Below are positions 23,097-31,902 of a stretch of 64,000 nt of DNA, one piece after another. Within the stretch, counting starts at the first letter, position 1, and each line of letters starts with the position of its first letter. Both the position numbers and the translations under genes were made by a program. This stretch comes from JAEUPI01 sp963814435. GTDB lineage: Bacteria; Pseudomonadota; Gammaproteobacteria; Burkholderiales; Burkholderiaceae_C. The stretch spans positions 62,001 through 126,000 of the forward strand of contig CAWFCV010000001.1 of assembly GCA_963814435.1 (NCBI GenBank), written 5' to 3'. The notes beneath the pieces were generated by a model that was given only the letters and a program-made list of their open reading frames with translations, was not told the origin of the DNA and searched no databases.

Positions 23097-23893
23097 CGCC
23101 GGAGCGCCGCGGGCGCGAACGCACGCTGGATGCAGCGCTGGTATTCGCGCACGGTTTCGGCCAGGCCCAGTTCCAGCGCATCGGCGACCAGCGCGTGACC
23201 GATCGACACTTCGAGCACGCCCGTCACGGCGAGCAGGAAGTCGGTCAGGTTGGCCCGGTTGAGGTCGTGCCCGGCGTTGACACCCAGGCCGGCCGCCTGA
23301 GCCGCCCGCGCCGCATCGACGAAACGCCGCAACACCGCCGCCTGATCGGGACCGCCGAACGAACGCGCGTAGGCCTCGGTGTACAGCTCCACCCGGTCGG
23401 CGCCCACCGCGGCGGCGTGGTGCATGGCGTGCGGCAACGGATCCATGAACAGACTCACCCGCACACCCAGCGAACGAGCCTCGGCCACCAGCGGCGCAAG
23501 CCGCTCCATGTCGGCCGGCAGATTCCAGCCATGGTCGCTGGTGAACTGCTCGGCACTGTCGGGCACCAGCGTGCACTGCTGCGGCCTGAGTTCGCGCACG
23601 AACTCCATCAGGTTGTGGCTCGGGTTGCCTTCGATGTTGAACTCGGCGTGGGGCCAGGCCCGCAGCAACGCGGCCAGGTCGCGCACGTCCTGCGGCCGGA
23701 TGTGGCGCTCGTCAGGCCGAGGGTGCACGGTGATGCCCTGCGCGCCGGCCTGCAGTGCGATGCGCGACAGCGCCACGACATCGGGAATGCCGAGGTGCCG
23801 GGTGTTGCGCAGCAGCGCGACCTTGTTGACGTTGACCGACAGCGCGGTGCGGTGGTGCCGGTCAAAGGCTTCGGGTGCAACCAGTGGATTCAT
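23093..23893 (-). CDS. pdxJ: Pyridoxine 5'-phosphate synthase
   Basis: Condenses 3-amino-2-oxopropyl phosphate with deoxyxylulose phosphate in vitamin B6 synthesis. Intact, 266 residues. Family signatures are LSVNVNKVALLRNTR, ITVHPRPDERHIRPQDV, EFNIEGNPSHNLMEFV, the glycine-rich GVNAGHDLNRANL and VSIGHALVADAL near the C-terminus. It overlaps recO by a few bases, consistent with the betaproteobacterial rnc-era-recO-pdxJ-acpS operon. Confidence 0.98.
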   Translation of the reverse strand: MNPLVAPEAFDRHHRTALSVNVNKVALLRNTRHLGIPDVVALSRIALQAGAQGITVHPRPDERHIRPQDVRDLAALLRAWPHAEFNIEGNPSHNLMEFVRELRPQQCTLVPDSAEQFTSDHGWNLPADMERLAPLVAEARSLGVRVSLFMDPLPHAMHHAAAVGADRVELYTEAYARSFGGPDQAAVLRRFVDAARAAQAAGLGVNAGHDLNRANLTDFLLAVTGVLEVSIGHALVADALELGLAETVREYQRCIQRAFAPAALRR

Positions 23894-24738
23894 CGTGACG
23901 AGGCGGACGCATCAAGCCCGAGCAGGCGAAACGAATCGATCATGACCTGCCGGGTGCGCAGCGTGGCGCCGCCCAGATGATAGTGAAGCTGCTGGCGCAG
24001 TTGCAGCTTCAGTTCGGCCAACGCGTCGGCACTGGCGGCATGCAGCCGCTCGAGCTGCTCGGCGGTGGGCTCGAGGTTGAGATCATCCATCGCGGCTTTC
24101 AGGGCCAGGCAGGAGGCCCCGGTCAAGGCCGACTCGGACGCCGCCGATTCGACCAGCCCCTGCTCCGGATTCAGCGCGTACCAGCGACCGGGTGCCACGG
24201 CAGCCTGCGTCAGCGTGACACGGTCGAGCTGCGGCAACACGCCGGTCTCGCGCAACAGCAACAGCTCGAACGCTCGCAGCCCGGCCTCGAAGCGGCCCGG
24301 TGCCTCCCGGCCGAGCGCACGCAGCGTGAGCGCATAGGCATCGAACACGCGCGGATGCGGATCGTCGCGCGCCAGCAGCCGCATCAGCAGCTCGTTCAGG
24401 TAGAAACCGGCAAACCAGGCTGCACCGTTCAGCGCCACGCCCTGCCCGGCCCATTCTGCGGCGCGCAAGGTGTGCACCTCGGCGCTCTCGTCGGCGCGCG
24501 CGCGCCCGAATTGCACCATGATGCGCTGGAACGGCATCAACACCGATCGCATCTGCGAATAGGGTCGCTTCGCGCCTTTGGCAGCCGCGGCAATTCGGCC
24601 CGCATCTCGGGTGAACAGATCCAGGATCAGGCTGGATTCACTCCAGTCGTAGCGGTGCAGCACGAAGGCCGCCTGGGCCTGGTGCGCGGCACGCCGGGCG
24701 GTGCTCCTGGCCACCGGGGGCGCGGCGCCGGCGCTCAT
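23890..24738 (-). CDS. recO: DNA repair protein RecO
   Basis: Recombination mediator acting with RecF and RecR to load RecA on SSB-coated gaps. Intact, 282 residues. The N-terminal OB fold reads AAFVLHRYDWSESSLILDLF and GRIAAAAKGAKRPYSQMRS; the helical core includes WFAGFYLNELLMRLLARDDP, and the end is HLGGATLRTRQVMIDSFRLL. The start at 24738 overlaps the era stop. Confidence 0.95.
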   Translation of the reverse strand: MSAGAAPPVARSTARRAAHQAQAAFVLHRYDWSESSLILDLFTRDAGRIAAAAKGAKRPYSQMRSVLMPFQRIMVQFGRARADESAEVHTLRAAEWAGQGVALNGAAWFAGFYLNELLMRLLARDDPHPRVFDAYALTLRALGREAPGRFEAGLRAFELLLLRETGVLPQLDRVTLTQAAVAPGRWYALNPEQGLVESAASESALTGASCLALKAAMDDLNLEPTAEQLERLHAASADALAELKLQLRQQLHYHLGGATLRTRQVMIDSFRLLGLDASASSR

Positions 24739-25688
24739 TCGTAGCCATAGGAGCGCAGGTGGCGTTCGTCGTCGGCCCAGCCCGAGCGCACCTTGACCCA
24801 CAGTTCGAGAAACACCTTGGCATCGAGCTGCCGCTCCAGCTCCACCCGGGCCTCGGTGCCCACACGCTTCAGCCGTTCGCCGCCCTGGCCGATGACGATG
24901 GCCTTGTGCGACTCGCGCTCGACCACGATCGTGGCGGCGATTCGCACGTGGCGCGTGCCCGATTCGGTCAGCTCCTCTTCGAATCGCTCGACCACCACCG
25001 TGGAGGTGTAGGGCAGCTCGTCTCCAGTCAGGCGAAACAGCTTCTCGCGCACGGTCTCGCTGGCCAGGAAACGCTCGTTGCGATCGGTCAGCGCGTCGGA
25101 CTCGTGCATCCAGTCCTGTTGCGGCAGGTAGGGCTCGATGATCGACAGCAGCCGCTCGACATCGTCCTGGCGCGTCGCCGACAAGGGGATGTACTCGGCA
25201 AACGTATGCTTCTGCGGCAAGGCCTGCAGCCAGGGCAACAGGTCGGCACGCCTTTTCACCAGGTCGAGCTTGTTGGCCACCAGCAGCACCGCCTTGCCCG
25301 GGGGCAGCAGCGGTAGCAACTTGGCATCGTCGGCGCCGAAATGACCGGCATCGACCAGCATCAACACCAGGTCGACATCGGACAGCGAGGCCGTCACGGT
25401 GCGGTTCAGATTGCGATTGAGGGCGCCGGCGTGGCGGGTCTGGAAGCCCGGCGTGTCGACGAAGACGAACTGCGATGCGCCGCGCGTGCGCACACCCATG
25501 ATGCGATGGCGCGTGGTCTGTGCCTTGCGCGAGGTGATGCTGATCTTCTGCCCGACCAGTGCGTTGAGCAGCGTGGACTTGCCCACATTGGGCCGCCCGA
25601 CGATCGCGATGGTGCCGCAGCGCCGCGCGGCATCGGCGCCGGGTTCGGTTTGCAGCGTCGCGTCGGCGGGCGGCTGAACCGGCGTCAC
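24735..25688 (-). CDS. era: GTPase Era (30S ribosome assembly)
   Basis: GTPase that binds 16S rRNA during small-subunit maturation. Intact, 317 residues. G1 is GRPNVGKSTLLNALV, G2 lies in TSRKAQTTRHRI, G3 is VDTPGF and G4 is NKLDLV; the C-terminal KH domain includes IVVERESHKAIVIGQGGERL. The start is a GTG at 25688 that overlaps the rnc stop, which explains an otherwise extended open frame. Confidence 0.97.
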   Translation of the reverse strand: MTPVQPPADATLQTEPGADAARRCGTIAIVGRPNVGKSTLLNALVGQKISITSRKAQTTRHRIMGVRTRGASQFVFVDTPGFQTRHAGALNRNLNRTVTASLSDVDLVLMLVDAGHFGADDAKLLPLLPPGKAVLLVANKLDLVKRRADLLPWLQALPQKHTFAEYIPLSATRQDDVERLLSIIEPYLPQQDWMHESDALTDRNERFLASETVREKLFRLTGDELPYTSTVVVERFEEELTESGTRHVRIAATIVVERESHKAIVIGQGGERLKRVGTEARVELERQLDAKVFLELWVKVRSGWADDERHLRSYGYE

Positions 25689-26395
25689 GACCGCAGCGGA
25701 CCGCCCGGCCGGTCGTCTGCCTTCAGCGTCTCCAGCAACCGTCGTGCCGCTTCCTGCTCGGCCGCACGGCGCGATTTGCCGCGGCCCGTATCCGTCAGCG
25801 ACAAGGCCGGAATGGCGCACTCGACCTCGAACGTCTGCGCGTGGGCCTGTCCACTGGTGGCCACGATGCGATAGCTGGGCACCGCGATCTTGCGCGCCTG
25901 CAGCCACTCCTGCAGTTCGGTCTTGGCGTCCTTGGTCCAGCTGGCCGCCTCGCCGGCGGCAATCACCTCGCCGAACAGGCGACGCACCAGATCGGCCGCA
26001 GGCTCGAACCCGCCGTCAAGGAAGGTGGCCCCGATCAGCGCCTCGACAGCGTCGGCAAGGATCGAGGGACGCTGCGCCCCGCCGGCACGCGCCTCACCGT
26101 CGGACAGCCGCACCACATCGGGCAGGCCCAGCGTGAGGGCCACGCGATGCAGGCTTTCCTCGCGCACGAGATGGGCGCGCACGCGCGTCAGATCGCCTTC
26201 ATCCGAGCCACCGAAACGCTCGAACAGCAGACTGGACACCGCGAGATTGAGCACCGCATCGCCCAGGAACTCCAGGCGCTCGTTGTGGTCTGCGCCGAAG
26301 CTGCGGTGGGTCAGTGCCCGCGTCAACAGCGATGCATCGACAAAGCGCCGGCCCAGCCGGCCCTGCAATGCGTCGAGTCGAACGTCCATGCTCAT
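25685..26395 (-). CDS. rnc: Ribonuclease III
   Basis: Double-strand-specific RNase that processes rRNA precursors. Intact, 236 residues. The catalytic signature is HNERLEFLGDAVLNLAVS, a second metal-site region is ILADAVEALIGATFLDGG, and a C-terminal dsRNA-binding domain follows (DAKTELQEWLQARKI, AAEQEAARRLLETL). Two possible starts, MSM at 26395 or MD at 26389, differ by two residues. Confidence 0.98.
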   Translation of the reverse strand: MSMDVRLDALQGRLGRRFVDASLLTRALTHRSFGADHNERLEFLGDAVLNLAVSSLLFERFGGSDEGDLTRVRAHLVREESLHRVALTLGLPDVVRLSDGEARAGGAQRPSILADAVEALIGATFLDGGFEPAADLVRRLFGEVIAAGEAASWTKDAKTELQEWLQARKIAVPSYRIVATSGQAHAQTFEVECAIPALSLTDTGRGKSRRAAEQEAARRLLETLKADDRPGGPLRS

Positions 26396-26420
26396 CGAGA
26401 TCGAACCGGGCCCGAAAGGT

Positions 26421-26792
26421 TCACCGGGAACGACCCTCGTACTTGATGAGCAGGAAGACCGGCGCGATCAGCTCCACTTCCTTGTTGTAGGCAAAGCGAA
26501 TCACGATGCGATCGTTCTCCTTCGTGATGTCGAGGTCCTTGCCTGAGATCGAGGCAATCGAATACTCGATGTCTCTTTGCTTGTCGAACTGGGTGCGGAT
26601 CTCGCCCACGGTGGTCGGGTTGGTTGCGGCGATCTTGTTGATCGCGCCCTGGATCGTGAGGTACTCGTTGATGGTCGGCAGCACGCGCACCGCCACATAG
26701 GCCAGGAATCCGATGATGATGGCCCAGAACATCAATCCGATCAGGCTGACGCCGCGCTGCCTCCCCACGCCCTGCCGCTGTGACGATCTCAT
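26421..26792 (-). CDS. DUF4845 membrane protein
   Basis: Small protein of 123 residues found between lepB and rnc in betaproteobacteria; function unknown. A single N-terminal helix, GVSLIGLMFWAIIIGFLAYV, anchors a soluble domain (INKIAATNPTTVGEIRTQFD, SGKDLDITKENDRIVIRFAY). The ATG at 26792 is chosen because AAAGGGG lies just ahead of it; an upstream TTG would include that site in coding sequence. Confidence 0.9.
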   Translation of the reverse strand: MRSSQRQGVGRQRGVSLIGLMFWAIIIGFLAYVAVRVLPTINEYLTIQGAINKIAATNPTTVGEIRTQFDKQRDIEYSIASISGKDLDITKENDRIVIRFAYNKEVELIAPVFLLIKYEGRSR

Positions 26793-26814
26793 GCACGCCC
26801 CTTTCAAGCCCGCG

Positions 26815-27783
26815 TTATTGGAATGATCCGATGCGGCGAAGGTTACTGAAATTCATCCACACGAAGAACGCCTTGCCGACGATGTTCTCGTCGGGGACGA
26901 AGCCCCAGAACCTGGAGTCCTGGGAATTGTCGCGGTTGTCGCCCATCATGAAATAGTGTCCTGCGGGAACCTTGCACACTACGCCTTCGGCCGAGTAGCG
27001 GCAGTTCTGGGCGTTGGGAAAACTGCGCGAGTCGCCGCCATAGTAGGCCTGCCGCTTCGGATCGACCAGGATCCGGTGCTGGATGTCGCCGAGGGCTTCG
27101 TTGAACTGCGGCGCGTAGCGCAGCGAGTCCTCGTCGTAGTAGTCGCCCAATGGCTGCAGATCCACCGGTTTGCCGTTGATCGTCAGGCGCTGGCCGAGGT
27201 AGGCGATCTCGTCGCCGGGCACGCCGACCACGCGCTTGATGTAGTCGACCCGCGGATCCACCGGATAGCGGAACACCATCACGTCGCCGCGCCGAGGATC
27301 GTGGTTGGCGACGATCTTCTTGTTGATCACCGGCAGGCGAACGCCGTAGTGGAATTTGTTCACCAGGATGAGGTCGCCGACCAGCAGGGTGGGCACCATC
27401 GATCCCGATGGGATCTTGAACGGCTCGAACAGGAACGATCGCAACAGGAACACCGCCAGGATCACCGGGAACAGCCCGGCGGTCCAGTCGAGCCACCAGG
27501 GCTGCGCCAGGATGCGCTCCTTGGCCGATTCGACGTCGCCATCGACCTTCGCGATGCCCATCTTCGCCAGTTCGGCGCGGCGCTGCGCGTCCTGCGTTTC
27601 GAGCGCCGCGGCCGCAGCCTCCCGCGCCGGTTTGAACCGAAATCGCTCGGCCAGCCAATATCCCAGGGTCACCACGGTGAGCACGAACAGCAGCAGCGAG
27701 AAATTCCCGATCCAGCGATCGGTGTACCAGCCGCCCAGATAGACGGCCAATGCGACGTACAGGATCGCGGTCAGTGCACTCAT
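26815..27783 (-). CDS. lepB: Signal peptidase I
   Basis: Inner-membrane serine protease that cleaves Sec and Tat signal peptides. Intact, 322 residues. Two N-terminal helices (LTAILYVALAVYLGGWY, LLLFVLTVVTLGYWLAERF) precede a third at LFPVILAVFLLRSFLFEPF. The catalytic serine is in IPSGSMVPTLLVGDLILV and the lysine in RGDVMVFRYPVDPRVDYIKR. GHYFMMGDNRDNSQDSR is the conserved late box. It lies 71 bases after lepA. Confidence 0.98.
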   Translation of the reverse strand: MSALTAILYVALAVYLGGWYTDRWIGNFSLLLFVLTVVTLGYWLAERFRFKPAREAAAAALETQDAQRRAELAKMGIAKVDGDVESAKERILAQPWWLDWTAGLFPVILAVFLLRSFLFEPFKIPSGSMVPTLLVGDLILVNKFHYGVRLPVINKKIVANHDPRRGDVMVFRYPVDPRVDYIKRVVGVPGDEIAYLGQRLTINGKPVDLQPLGDYYDEDSLRYAPQFNEALGDIQHRILVDPKRQAYYGGDSRSFPNAQNCRYSAEGVVCKVPAGHYFMMGDNRDNSQDSRFWGFVPDENIVGKAFFVWMNFSNLRRIGSFQ

Positions 27784-27854
27784 GGGCTGGGGATCACGCT
27801 TGGATGAATTGGGATGATGGATGGAGAAAGCCGGCGCAGCCGTGGCGTGCCGAC

Positions 27855-29663
27855 TCAGTCGTCGACCTGCAGGATGGCCAGGAACGCCTCCTGTGGCACC
27901 TCGACCGTTCCGATCTGCTTCATGCGCTTCTTGCCGGCCTTTTGCTTTTCGAGCAGCTTGCGTTTGCGGGTGATGTCACCCCCGTAGCATTTTGCCAGCA
28001 CGTTCTTGCGCAGCGCCTTGACGTTTTCGCGGGCGATGATGTTCGCACCGATGGCCGCCTGGATCGCCACGTCGTACATCTGGCGCGGGATGATCTTGCG
28101 CATCTTGGCCACCACCTCCCGGCCGCGAAACTGGCTCTGGCCGCGGTGCAGAATGATCGACAGCGCGTCGACGCGGTCGCCGTTGATCAGGATGTCGACC
28201 TTGACGACGTCGCCGGCGCGGTATTCCTTGAATTCGTAGTCCATCGACGCGTAGCCGCGCGACACCGACTTCAGTTTGTCGAAGAAGTCGAGCACGATCT
28301 CCGCCAGCGGCAACTCGTAGGTCAGGTGCACCTGACGCCCGTGGTACGACATCTGGATCTGCACGCCGCGCTTCTGATTGGCCAGCGTCATCACCGGGCC
28401 GACGCTGTCCTGCGGCATGTACAGGTGCACGCTGACGATCGGCTCGCGGATCTCGCGGATGCGGCCCGGGTCGGGCAGCTTCGAGGGGTTCTCGACCTTC
28501 AGCACCGTGCCGTCGTTGAGCTCGACCTCGTAGACCACCGACGGCGCGGTGGTGATCAAGTCCTGGTCGAATTCGCGTTCCAGCCGCTCCTGCACGATTT
28601 CCATGTGCAGCAGGCCGAGGAAACCGCAGCGAAATCCGAAGCCCAGCGCCTGGCTGACCTCGGGCTCGAAGCGCAACGAACTGTCGTTGAGCTTGAGTTT
28701 GTCGAGTGCGTCGCGCAGCGACTCGTACTCGCTGGCTTCGGTGGGGTACAGCCCGGCGAACACCTGTGGCTGGATCTCCTTGAAGCCCGGCAGCGGCTCG
28801 TTGGCCGGACCGGCGTTGTTCGGCAGCTTCTTCTCGAGCGTGATCGTGTCGCCGACCTTGGCGTGGTGCAGTTCCTTGATGCCCGCAACGATGAAACCGA
28901 CTTCCCCGGCCCGCAGGATGTCTCGAGGCTGTGACTTCGGCGTGAACACGCCGAGCGATTCCACGCCATAGCAGACGTCGGTGGCCATCAGCCGGATGCG
29001 CTCGCCTTTGGCCAGCGAGCCATCGACGACCCGCACCAGCATCACGACTCCCACGTAGTTGTCGAACCAGCTGTCGATGATCATGGCCCGCGGCGGCCCA
29101 TCGGGCTTGCCGCGCGGCGGCGGCATTCGGTGGATCACAGCTTCCAGGATGTCGTCGAGCCCCATCCCGGTCTTCGCCGAACAGGGGATCGCCTGGCTGG
29201 CATCGATGCCGATCACGTCCTCGATTTCCGACTTGGCGTTCTCGGGATCGGCCTGCGGCAGATCCATCTTGTTGAGCACCGGCACGACCTCGACGTGCAG
29301 GTCGAGCGCGGTGTAGCAGTTGGCCACCGTCTGCGCCTCGACGCCCTGGCTGGCGTCGACCACCAGCAACGCGCCCTCGCAGGCCGACAAGGACCGGCTG
29401 ACCTCGTAGCTGAAGTCCACATGGCCGGGTGTGTCGATCAGATTCAGGTCATACACCTGTCCGTCGCGGGCCGTGTACTGCAGCGCGGCCGTCTGTGCCT
29501 TGATGGTGATGCCGCGCTCGCGTTCGAGATCCATCGAATCGAGAACCTGCTCTTCCATCTCGCGGTCGCTGAGTCCGCCGCAGCGCTGGATGATGCGATC
29601 AGCCAGGGTGCTCTTGCCGTGGTCGATGTGGGCAATGATCGAGAAGTTGCGGATGTGGTCCAT
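27855..29663 (-). CDS. lepA: Elongation factor 4 (LepA)
   Basis: Ribosome-associated GTPase of 602 residues, intact. The start MDHIRNFSIIAHIDHGKSTL includes the P-loop; G2/G3 are at RERGITIKAQT and DTPGHVDF, and G4 at NKMDLP. The LepA-specific C-terminal domain is visible (SYHGRQVHLTYELPLAEIVL, IGANIIARENVKALRKNVLA, CYGGDITRKRKLLEKQKAGK). Normally co-transcribed with lepB, as here. Confidence 0.99.
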   Translation of the reverse strand: MDHIRNFSIIAHIDHGKSTLADRIIQRCGGLSDREMEEQVLDSMDLERERGITIKAQTAALQYTARDGQVYDLNLIDTPGHVDFSYEVSRSLSACEGALLVVDASQGVEAQTVANCYTALDLHVEVVPVLNKMDLPQADPENAKSEIEDVIGIDASQAIPCSAKTGMGLDDILEAVIHRMPPPRGKPDGPPRAMIIDSWFDNYVGVVMLVRVVDGSLAKGERIRLMATDVCYGVESLGVFTPKSQPRDILRAGEVGFIVAGIKELHHAKVGDTITLEKKLPNNAGPANEPLPGFKEIQPQVFAGLYPTEASEYESLRDALDKLKLNDSSLRFEPEVSQALGFGFRCGFLGLLHMEIVQERLEREFDQDLITTAPSVVYEVELNDGTVLKVENPSKLPDPGRIREIREPIVSVHLYMPQDSVGPVMTLANQKRGVQIQMSYHGRQVHLTYELPLAEIVLDFFDKLKSVSRGYASMDYEFKEYRAGDVVKVDILINGDRVDALSIILHRGQSQFRGREVVAKMRKIIPRQMYDVAIQAAIGANIIARENVKALRKNVLAKCYGGDITRKRKLLEKQKAGKKRMKQIGTVEVPQEAFLAILQVDD

Positions 29664-30209
29664 GCGGTCAGATCGTCGTCGCGCGGCCGACGGCTACAGC
29701 GGCGGCGCCGCTGCGGTGGAGGCTCATATCGCGAAGCGATGTGAAGGCCCGAGGGGCCGTGCCGCAACCAAAAAAAAGGCACGTCGAAAAGATGACGCGC
29801 CTTCCAACAAAACGTATGGCAACTGCTTGTTGGGACTTCATTGTAGCCAAAAGCACCCGGCGGAAACCCGCGCCAATGCTTGTTTTCCGCTCGTTGCAGG
29901 GTACCAACAGCAAAAAGTCATCAACAGCTTATCAACAGGTCATTCAGAGAGTTGCTCCTCACGAACAGCAATGGCCTAATGCACCTGTGCAGCATCCATA
30001 AACCAAGAAGTGAGCGCCCGATTCTATCTGCCGCTGACCTCAATCGCGACCTGCACACTCGGAGCAAGAACTCACTTCCGCAGGATTGAAAGGACGAGGC
30101 TCGGCCAGCGCAACCTCGGCCGGTCAGCCAGCGGAGCACTTGCTACCACCATGTGGAAAGACCCCGCGGCGTCGTCGCGTGCCGCGGAGTCTCTCAGACC
30201 TCTTGGGGA
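29664..30209. other. Intergenic region between lepA and mucD
   Basis: About 545 bases with no credible gene. The part from about 29770 to 30010 is distinctly less GC-rich than the flanks. On the minus strand, CGTGCC and GGCACG arms flank a T8 run near 29757-29785. It should hold the lepA promoter; I cannot place it securely. The mucD-proximal end holds a hairpin (30160-30191). Confidence 0.5.
30160..30191 (-). terminator. Stem-loop downstream of mucD
   Basis: Arms GACCCCGCGGC and GCCGCGGAGTC (10 of 11 pairs) with a 10-base loop lie about 20 bases after the mucD stop on the minus strand, followed by CTTTCC. This looks like a weak intrinsic terminator for mucD. Confidence 0.45.
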
Positions 30210-31547
30210 TCAACGGCCAGGCCGGATGACCAGGTAATTGACGAATTCGCCGCGTCTGACCATCACGCTCACAGCGCGCGCCTTCTCGACCTTGGCAGCG
30301 ACCGCGAAGAACTGTTTGACATCGGCGATTTCGGTGTTGTCGATCGCGAGAATCACGTCGCCTTCGCGCATGCCGGCCTTTGCTGCCGCACCATCGGCGG
30401 CATCGACCCGCACCCCGTTGCGCACCTTCAGCTCACGCTTCTGAGCATCGGTCAGATCGCTCACCGACAACCCGAGCGCCGTCTTGGCCGGCGGGCTCGA
30501 GGCGCCCGGTTCGGCCTGGGCACGCTTCATCGGGCGATCGGCCTCGAATTCGCCGACGACCACCGTGACGTCGCGGGTCGCGCCGCGTCGGAACAGCTGC
30601 AGCGGCGTGCGGCTGCCGGGTTTGGTGGCACCGATGATGCGCGGCAGATCGCCCGACTTCTCGACGGGCTTGCCGTCGACCTTGACGATGATGTCGCCCG
30701 CCTCGATGCCGGCCTTTTCCGCCGGGCTGCCGGCCTCCACGCCCTGCACCAGCGCGCCGTTCGGTTTGCCCAGCCCGATGGATTCGGCCACCTCCTTGGT
30801 GACCGGCGCGATCGTGACGCCGATCCGCCCGCGAATCACGCGTCCGTTCGTGCGCAACTGGTCGGCGACGCGGATGGCTTCGTCGATCGGAATCGAAAAC
30901 GAGATGCCCATGAATCCGCCGGATCGGCTGTAGATCTGCGAATTGATGCCGACCACCTCGCCGCGCATGTTGATCAGCGGTCCGCCCGAATTGCCCGGGT
31001 TGATGGCCACGTCGGTTTGAATGAACGGCAGGAAATCGCCGGTGTCGCGCTGTTTGGCGCTGACGATGCCGGCGGTCACCGTGTTCTCCAGGCCGAAGGG
31101 CGAGCCGATCGCCATGACCCATTCGCCGACCTTCAACCGACTCACGTCGCCGATCTTCACCGCCGGCAGTCCGCCGGCCTCGATCTTGACCACCGCGACG
31201 TCGGTGCGCTTGTCGGCGCCGACGATGCGCGCCTTGAACTCGCGTTTGTCGGTCAGCGTCACCAACACCTCGTCGGCTCCGTCGACGACGTGGGCGTTGG
31301 TCAGCACGAATCCGTCGGTGCTGAGGATGAAGCCCGAACCCACGCCGCGCTGTTGAGGCTCGTCATCGCCGCCCCTCGGACCGCGCCGCGGATCCGGGCG
31401 GTTCGGCAACGGGATGCCAAAGCGCCGAAAGAACTCCTCCATGCTGGGGTCGATCTCGGCCGCGCCGCTCGCGCGACCGCGCTCGAGGGTGCGGATGTTC
31501 ACCACCGATGGGCTCCACTTTTCGGCCAATTCGGTCTCGCCGAATTC
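30210..31547 (-). CDS. mucD: Periplasmic serine protease/chaperone, DegP/MucD (HtrA family), N-terminus missing
   Basis: HtrA-type quality-control protease. The trypsin-like domain shows GVGSGFILSTDGFVLTNAHV (His), a catalytic Asp region DKRTDVAVVKIEA, and the serine in INPGNSGGPLINM. Two PDZ domains follow (VQGVEAGSPAEKAGIEAGDI, VDAADGAAAKAGMREGDVIL). The frame can be followed upstream only to about 31547 (TELAEKWSPSVVNI), where homology stops and a stop codon soon follows. The expected signal peptide of some 40 residues is absent. The loss coincides with the start of unrelated sequence, so the gene is truncated by a junction, real or artefactual. Confidence 0.9.
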   Translation of the reverse strand, partial: EFGETELAEKWSPSVVNIRTLERGRASGAAEIDPSMEEFFRRFGIPLPNRPDPRRGPRGGDDEPQQRGVGSGFILSTDGFVLTNAHVVDGADEVLVTLTDKREFKARIVGADKRTDVAVVKIEAGGLPAVKIGDVSRLKVGEWVMAIGSPFGLENTVTAGIVSAKQRDTGDFLPFIQTDVAINPGNSGGPLINMRGEVVGINSQIYSRSGGFMGISFSIPIDEAIRVADQLRTNGRVIRGRIGVTIAPVTKEVAESIGLGKPNGALVQGVEAGSPAEKAGIEAGDIIVKVDGKPVEKSGDLPRIIGATKPGSRTPLQLFRRGATRDVTVVVGEFEADRPMKRAQAEPGASSPPAKTALGLSVSDLTDAQKRELKVRNGVRVDAADGAAAKAGMREGDVILAIDNTEIADVKQFFAVAAKVEKARAVSVMVRRGEFVNYLVIRPGR

Positions 31548-31778
31548 GGACTGCTCGCCTTGCCGGTGTGGCGGGCGGCTGCCGCGCTCAAGTTTACCGA
31601 ATCGTTGCGCGAACAGATCTTCTTGTCTGCCCTCGCGCTAATTGTCGCCATCAGCCTCGTCGACCTCTTACCCAATGCCTCACTCTCGCCGTGGACTTGG
31701 CTGCTTGCCGGCGTACTGTTGGGGAGAACCGAGGCGTTAAGGGCCGATGCGCTTGCGCCAAGAACCTCGGGGAGATGA
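31542..31778 (+). pseudogene. C-terminal fragment of an O-antigen ligase/polymerase-like membrane protein
   Basis: About 78 residues in one frame: EFGLLALPVWRAAAALKF, then a hydrophobic stretch FLSALALIVAISLVDLLPN and WTWLLAGVLLGRTEAL, ending APRTSGR. This resembles the last helices of Wzy/WaaL-type proteins from exopolysaccharide clusters, and the following genes are exopolysaccharide genes. The 5' part is missing, because the frame upstream of 31542 runs antisense to mucD. The assignment is by resemblance and context only. Confidence 0.5.
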
Positions 31779-31902
31779 CGAATGGAAGCAGTGAGCTGAG
31801 AGGCCTGCAGCTGCCCAACGTCTGCCGCATGAACCGCCGTGCGTCAAACAGAAAATGGCACGTCGTTATTCACGCGCGTACGGAGGTCGCAGCGCCCTAC
31901 CC

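Noticed and set aside
30153..31778. Plus-strand frame of 541 residues over mucD
   Set aside because: Everything before about 31542 is antisense to a clear HtrA protease and reads as Asp/Arg/His-rich shadow sequence. Only the last 78 residues look like a real membrane protein and are reported separately.
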